A DNA stretch of 64,000 nucleotides from Rhizobium sp. NLR16a (lineage in GTDB: Bacteria; Pseudomonadota; Alphaproteobacteria; Rhizobiales; Rhizobiaceae): NCBI RefSeq assembly GCF_017948245.1, contig NZ_CP072867.1, positions 372,001 to 436,000 of the forward strand, read 5' to 3'. The translations under genes were made by a program, and so were the position numbers. Position 1 is the first letter of the stretch. Every line of letters starts with the position of its first letter. The notes beneath the pieces are model-generated. The model was not told the origin of the DNA. It saw only the letters and a program-made list of their open reading frames with translations, and did no database searches. Below, piece by piece: positions 60,509 through 64,000 of this stretch.

Positions 60509-61450
60509 ATGATCCGCTACATCCTCCAGCGCCTGTTCGGCATGATCGTCGTGATGTTTCTCGTCGTCACGATCGTCTTCGTCATCGTGCGTGTGACGCC
60601 GGGAGATCCGGCCGCCGTTATGCTCGGGCCGGATGCGACGCCGCAGGATATTGCCGATCTCCGAACCCGGCTCGGCCTCGATCAATCGCTCGGGTTGCAA
60701 TATGTCTATTATATCGGCCAGTTGCTGAAGGGTGATCTCGGCCAGTCGATCTTCCTGAACATGCCCGTCACATCGGCCCTCATCGACCGGGCCGAGCCGA
60801 CCTTCTTCCTGACGCTGTTTTCGCTTGCCATTGCCAGCGCCATCGCCCTGCCGATCGGCATCTATGCCGCCTATCGGCGCGGTTCCTTCATTGACCAGGC
60901 GGCAACGACGCTCGCCATGTTCGCCGCCAGCATTCCGAGCTTCTGGCTCGGGCTCATTCTCATGCAGTTCTTCGCCGTGCGGTTCAATCTCTTCCCGGTC
61001 TCGGGATATGGCGGCCCGGGCTCGACCTTCATCGACCGGATGTATCACCTGACCCTGCCGGCCTTTGCGCTTGGCATCGTCTCCTCGGCGTTGATCCTGC
61101 GCTTCACCCGCGCCTCGATGCTCGATGTGCTCGGCGACGATTATATCCGCACGGCCCGCGCCAAGGGCTTGATCGAGCGCAAGGTCATCCTCAAGCACGC
61201 GTTGAGGAATGCGCTGATCCCGATCCTGACGGTGCTCGGCCTGACGGCGGCGGTGCTGATTTCGGGCGCTGTTGTCACCGAAACAGTCTTCGGCCTGCCG
61301 GGTGTCGGCAATCTCGTCGTTTCGGCGGTGTTGCGCCGCGATTATCCCGTCATCCAAGGGGCGCTGCTCGTCATCGCCGCGCTCTATGTGCTGATCAATT
61401 TTGCGATCGACATGCTCTACCTGCTGGTCGATCCGAGGGTGCGCTACTGA
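60509..61450 (+). CDS. Peptide-type ABC transporter permease, DppB-like
   Basis: A 313-residue inner-membrane permease with the OppB/DppB N-terminus (YILQRLFGMIVVMFLVVTIV) and RVTPGDPAAVMLGPDATPQD. The EAA loop is in VLGDDYIRTARAKGLIERKV, ILKHALRNALIPILTVLG. The end LLVDPRVRY is typical. Its last base overlaps the next start by one base (TGATG). Together with the next gene it forms the channel of the importer. Confidence 0.93.
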   Translation: MIRYILQRLFGMIVVMFLVVTIVFVIVRVTPGDPAAVMLGPDATPQDIADLRTRLGLDQSLGLQYVYYIGQLLKGDLGQSIFLNMPVTSALIDRAEPTFFLTLFSLAIASAIALPIGIYAAYRRGSFIDQAATTLAMFAASIPSFWLGLILMQFFAVRFNLFPVSGYGGPGSTFIDRMYHLTLPAFALGIVSSALILRFTRASMLDVLGDDYIRTARAKGLIERKVILKHALRNALIPILTVLGLTAAVLISGAVVTETVFGLPGVGNLVVSAVLRRDYPVIQGALLVIAALYVLINFAIDMLYLLVDPRVRY

Positions 61451-62319
61451 TGGCCGATATCGCAATCAAACCAGCCGAAAGCGAAGGCGGCAAATTCGTC
61501 CGCCGCCTGATGAAGCGCAGGACGGTGGCCTTCGGCCTGCTGATCCTGGCGATCTTCGTGCTGCTGGCGGCCTTCGCGCCTGTAGTCGCGCCCTATTCGC
61601 CGTCGAAGCTTTCCATCGTCAACCGACTGAAGCCGCCGAGCGGCACCTTCTTCTTCGGCACTGACGAGTTCGGTCGCGACGTCTTCTCGCGCACGATCTT
61701 CGCGGGCCGCCTGTCGCTGTTCGTCGGGGCTGCGGTCGTCGCGCTTTCGGCCGCAATTGGCGTCACGCTCGGCCTGCTCGCCGGCTTCTTCCAGAAGCTC
61801 GATACGCCGATAGCCCGGCTGATCGACGCGATGATGGCTTTCCCCGATATTCTGCTGGCGATCGCGCTGGTCGCCGCCCTCGGCCCGTCATTGACGACCG
61901 TCATCATCGCGTTGTCGGTCGTCTATGCGCCGCGCCTTGCCCGCATCGTGCGAGCCTCGACGCTCGTTATTCGCGAGCTGCCCTATGTCGAGGCGGCGAG
62001 GGCGCTCGGGATTTCGACCTTCCACATCATGACGCGGCATGTGCTGCGCAATCTGCTGTCGCCGATCCTGGTGCAGGGCACATTCCTCTTCGCCAGCGCC
62101 ATGCTTGCCGAGGCCGGCCTGTCCTTTCTCGGCCTCGGCGTCAGCCCCGAGATCCCAACCTGGGGAACGATGATCGCCGCCGGCCGGCAATATATCGGCC
62201 AGGCCGACTGGATGACGCTTTTCCCCGGCGTCGCGATCGTTCTCTCGGTGCTGTCGCTGCAGATGGTCGGCGACGGCCTGAGGGACATGCTCGACCCGAG
62301 ACTTCGCAAGGACCTTTGA
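61450..62319 (+). CDS. Peptide-type ABC transporter permease, DppC-like
   Basis: A 289-residue inner-membrane permease. The OppC-type N-terminus has RRTVAFGLLILAIFVLLAAF, and FFFGTDEFGRDVFSRTIFAG is the classic DppC motif. The EAA region is RELPYVEAARALGISTFHIM, and WGTMIAAGRQYIG is near the end. No ATPase gene follows inside the window; the RidA-like gene comes next after about 60 bp. Confidence 0.93.
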   Translation: MADIAIKPAESEGGKFVRRLMKRRTVAFGLLILAIFVLLAAFAPVVAPYSPSKLSIVNRLKPPSGTFFFGTDEFGRDVFSRTIFAGRLSLFVGAAVVALSAAIGVTLGLLAGFFQKLDTPIARLIDAMMAFPDILLAIALVAALGPSLTTVIIALSVVYAPRLARIVRASTLVIRELPYVEAARALGISTFHIMTRHVLRNLLSPILVQGTFLFASAMLAEAGLSFLGLGVSPEIPTWGTMIAAGRQYIGQADWMTLFPGVAIVLSVLSLQMVGDGLRDMLDPRLRKDL

Positions 62320-62382
62320 TCCGTCGACCAGCGGTCGGCCAATCCAAATTCGCCAATCGAAATTCGCATGACAGGAGTTCGC

Positions 62383-62880
62383 GTGAATCAGTTCCCCGCC
62401 GCAGCCGGCAAGGTCGAGAATTCGCCTTACCAACGGTTAGCCGCTCTTGGCATAACGCTGCCGCCGCCGCCACCGCCGATTGCCAATTTCGTGACGCATG
62501 TGGTGGAAGGCAGCATGCTCTATCTATCCGGCCAGGGGCCGCGCGAAGCCGATGGCTTCCTGCATGCCGGCAAGGTCGGCGGCGGCGTCGGTGTCGACGA
62601 GGCGTACCGGCATGCGCGGCTGACCGGCATCAACCTGCTTGCCGTCATGCATGAGGCGCTCGGCGATCTCTCGCGCGTCAGGCGGGTGGTCAAGCTGCTC
62701 GGCATGGTCAACGCCGTACCCGAGTTCGAGGACCATCCGAGCGTCATCAACGGCTGTTCCGACCTGTTGATCGCGGTCTTCGGAGCGGCAGGCGAACATG
62801 CCCGCTCGGCCGTCGGCTTCGGCTCGCTGCCCGGCAATATCACCGTCGAGATCGAGGCGATCGTCGCTTTGCATGGATGA
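62383..62880 (+). CDS. RidA/YjgF-family protein
   Basis: A 165-residue enamine/imine deaminase-like protein. Core motifs are SGQGPREADGFLHAGKVGGG, ARLTGINLLAVMHEALGDLS and VVKLLGMVNAVPEFEDHPSV, ending RSAVGFGSLPGNITVEIEAI. The conserved arginine (HARSAVGFGSLP) that binds the substrate carboxylate is present. I prefer the GTG at 62383, which has AGGAG at 5 nt; an ATG at 62368 has no such site. RidA proteins destroy reactive enamines released by PLP enzymes, and a SelA-like PLP enzyme is encoded next. Confidence 0.85.
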   Translation: MNQFPAAAGKVENSPYQRLAALGITLPPPPPPIANFVTHVVEGSMLYLSGQGPREADGFLHAGKVGGGVGVDEAYRHARLTGINLLAVMHEALGDLSRVRRVVKLLGMVNAVPEFEDHPSVINGCSDLLIAVFGAAGEHARSAVGFGSLPGNITVEIEAIVALHG

Positions 62881-63017
62881 CGAGGTGTGTTTTCATGTTT
62901 GGAGTGGTCTTCGGATGACCTTTTCCTATCTTAACCCGCGTCCGTTCTCCGGCTGTTCGACACTGCCGGACGACCGCCCCATGTTTCGCCCTTCGCCCCA
63001 GACTTCCGGAGATCTTC

Positions 63018-64000
63018 ATGCCCGATGATATCAGACCTTCGCTCGGCCTTCGTCCCGTCATCAATGTGTCCGGCACGATGACCAGCCTTGGCGCTTCGAT
63101 CGTCGTTCCCGAGGCGATCGCGGCGATGGCGTCCATCCTGCCGCACTTCGCCGAGATCAACGACCTGCAGCGCAAGGCAAGCGGCGTCATCGCCCGGCTG
63201 ACCGGCGGCGAGGCGGGCTTCGTCACCGCCTCCTGCTCGGCCGGTATTTCGCTTACCGTCGCCGGTGCGATCACCGGCAACAATCTGCTGGCTATCGAGA
63301 GGCTGCCGGATGCCGTGTCTGAGAAGAACGAAGTGCTGGTGCAGATGGGCCATGTGGTCAGCTACGGTGCGCCCGTCGACCAGGCAATCCGGCTTGCCGG
63401 CGGCAAGGTCGTGCTTGTGGGACAGGCGACTTCGACCCATCGCTTCCATATGGAAAACGCCATCACCGACAAAACCGCAGCCGCCGTCTATGTCGTTTCC
63501 CACCACGTCGTCGATTACGGCCTCTTGAACCTCAAGGAATTCGTCGAGATCGCCCATGCCAAGGGGGTGCCCGTTATCGTCGATGCGGCATCGGAATATG
63601 ACCTCAAGATTTTCCTGGAGCAGGGGGCTGATATCGCGCTTTATTCCGGCCACAAGTTTCTCGGCGGCCCGACCTCCGGCGTCGTTGCCGGCAGGAAGGA
63701 TTTGGTGCGCCATGCCTTCCTGCAGAATATGGGCATCGGCCGCGGCATGAAGGTAGGCAAGGAGAGCATTTTCGGCGTCATGGCGGCGCTGGAAGCCTGG
63801 GAAAGGCGCGACCATGCCGGCATCCGCGAACGCGAGACCGGCTATCTCAATCTCTGGAAGAAGACCCTCCAGGGTCGTCCCGGCGTCACCGCGCTGATCG
63901 AGCCCGACCCCACCAACAATCCGCTCGACCGTCTGCGTCTCATCGTCGATCCCGAACAGGCCCATATCACCGCCTGGGATCTGGCCGATGCGCTGGCGAG
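63018..64000 (+). CDS. SelA-like PLP-dependent enzyme, partial at window end
   Basis: The first 327 codons of a fold-type I PLP enzyme related to selenocysteine synthase and to D-glucosaminate-6-phosphate ammonia-lyase (DgaE). It begins [20 protein letters not shown] with the family's NxxGTxTxLG motif, has [30 protein letters not shown] with the Asp that holds PLP, and the PLP lysine in [13 protein letters not shown]. It has no selenocysteine tRNA system nearby and is probably a lyase acting on an amino acid or amino sugar. GGAG lies 6 nt before the ATG. It follows the RidA-like gene and is likely in the same operon. Confidence 0.87.
   Translation, partial: MPDDIRPSLGLRPVINVSGTMTSLGASIVVPEAIAAMASILPHFAEINDLQRKASGVIARLTGGEAGFVTASCSAGISLTVAGAITGNNLLAIERLPDAVSEKNEVLVQMGHVVSYGAPVDQAIRLAGGKVVLVGQATSTHRFHMENAITDKTAAAVYVVSHHVVDYGLLNLKEFVEIAHAKGVPVIVDAASEYDLKIFLEQGADIALYSGHKFLGGPTSGVVAGRKDLVRHAFLQNMGIGRGMKVGKESIFGVMAALEAWERRDHAGIRERETGYLNLWKKTLQGRPGVTALIEPDPTNNPLDRLRLIVDPEQAHITAWDLADALA

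Noticed and set aside
1..64000. Search by eye for tRNA, rRNA, CRISPR arrays, transposases, integrases and origins
   Set aside because: None was convincing; no repeated spacer structure, no DDE or tyrosine recombinase protein, and no repABC-like genes are present in the window.

Overview
The window looks like part of the genome of a fast-growing rhizobium close to Rhizobium leguminosarum / R. etli. It is GC-rich. It carries a complete L-rhamnose catabolic locus with the gene order described for R. leguminosarum (rhaRSTPQUK facing rhaDI), a RIME-like palindromic intergenic repeat, a TPP-riboswitch-controlled thiMED salvage operon, a Tad/Cpa pilus locus, and many solute-binding-protein ABC importers with IclR, DeoR, MarR-like, TetR and LysR regulators. 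The replicon type (chromosome, chromid or plasmid) cannot be told from the sequence. I see no rRNA, tRNA, CRISPR array, intact transposase or phage gene.

Layout. 0-2.8 kb: end of a branched-chain-amino-acid-type ABC permease, a GMC flavin oxidoreductase and a 3-hydroxyisobutyrate-dehydrogenase-like enzyme, probably one operon. 2.8-4.5 kb: a lone siderophore-type ABC ATPase and a 2-keto-4-pentenoate-hydratase-like enzyme. 4.5-15.5 kb: the rhamnose locus. rhaR-S-T-P-Q-U-K run leftward with overlapping stops and starts; rhaD-rhaI run rightward. A 17-bp inverted repeat lies on both -35 boxes of the divergent promoters. 15.6-17.0 kb: an ECF41-type sigma factor facing its AhpD/carboxymuconolactone-decarboxylase-like partner, with ECF41-type promoters in both directions. 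17.1-19.3 kb: a COG3964 amidohydrolase and a convergent IclR regulator. 19.4-26.1 kb: a VapC remnant, an SDR, a full-length 5-oxoprolinase facing a MarR-like regulator, and a TetR regulator facing a 71-residue protein.

26.1-40.4 kb: a Tad pilus locus. It holds cpaA, the Flp pilin, cpaB, cpaC, a very short CpaD-position lipoprotein, tadG, two tadE-like genes, cpaE, an embedded L,D-transpeptidase, cpaF, tadB, tadC, an AAA ATPase, a coiled-coil membrane protein and a TadD-like TPR lipoprotein. 40.7-48.5 kb: mixed metabolic genes, including choline-sulfatase with its LysR regulator, an amidase, a sugar-epimerase-like TIM barrel, an HpaI-type aldolase and a spermidine-synthase-like protein. 48.5-55.4 kb: a leftward operon of GNAT acetyltransferase, NagZ-like glycosidase and a complete peptide-type ABC importer. 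55.5-58.0 kb: thiMED with terminator and riboswitch. 58.1-64 kb: a DUF1349 protein, then a rightward operon of peptide-type binding protein, two permeases, RidA-like protein and SelA-like PLP enzyme, running off the window.

The most interesting connection is between two distant loci. The promoters of the COG3964 amidohydrolase (17.1 kb) and of the binding-protein/SelA-like operon (58.8 kb) share the same layout: TTGACA, 15 bp, then a 39-bp block with conserved ends. The IclR gene beside the amidohydrolase is the natural candidate regulator. This would join two loci 41 kb apart into one uptake and degradation pathway for an unidentified acylated substrate.
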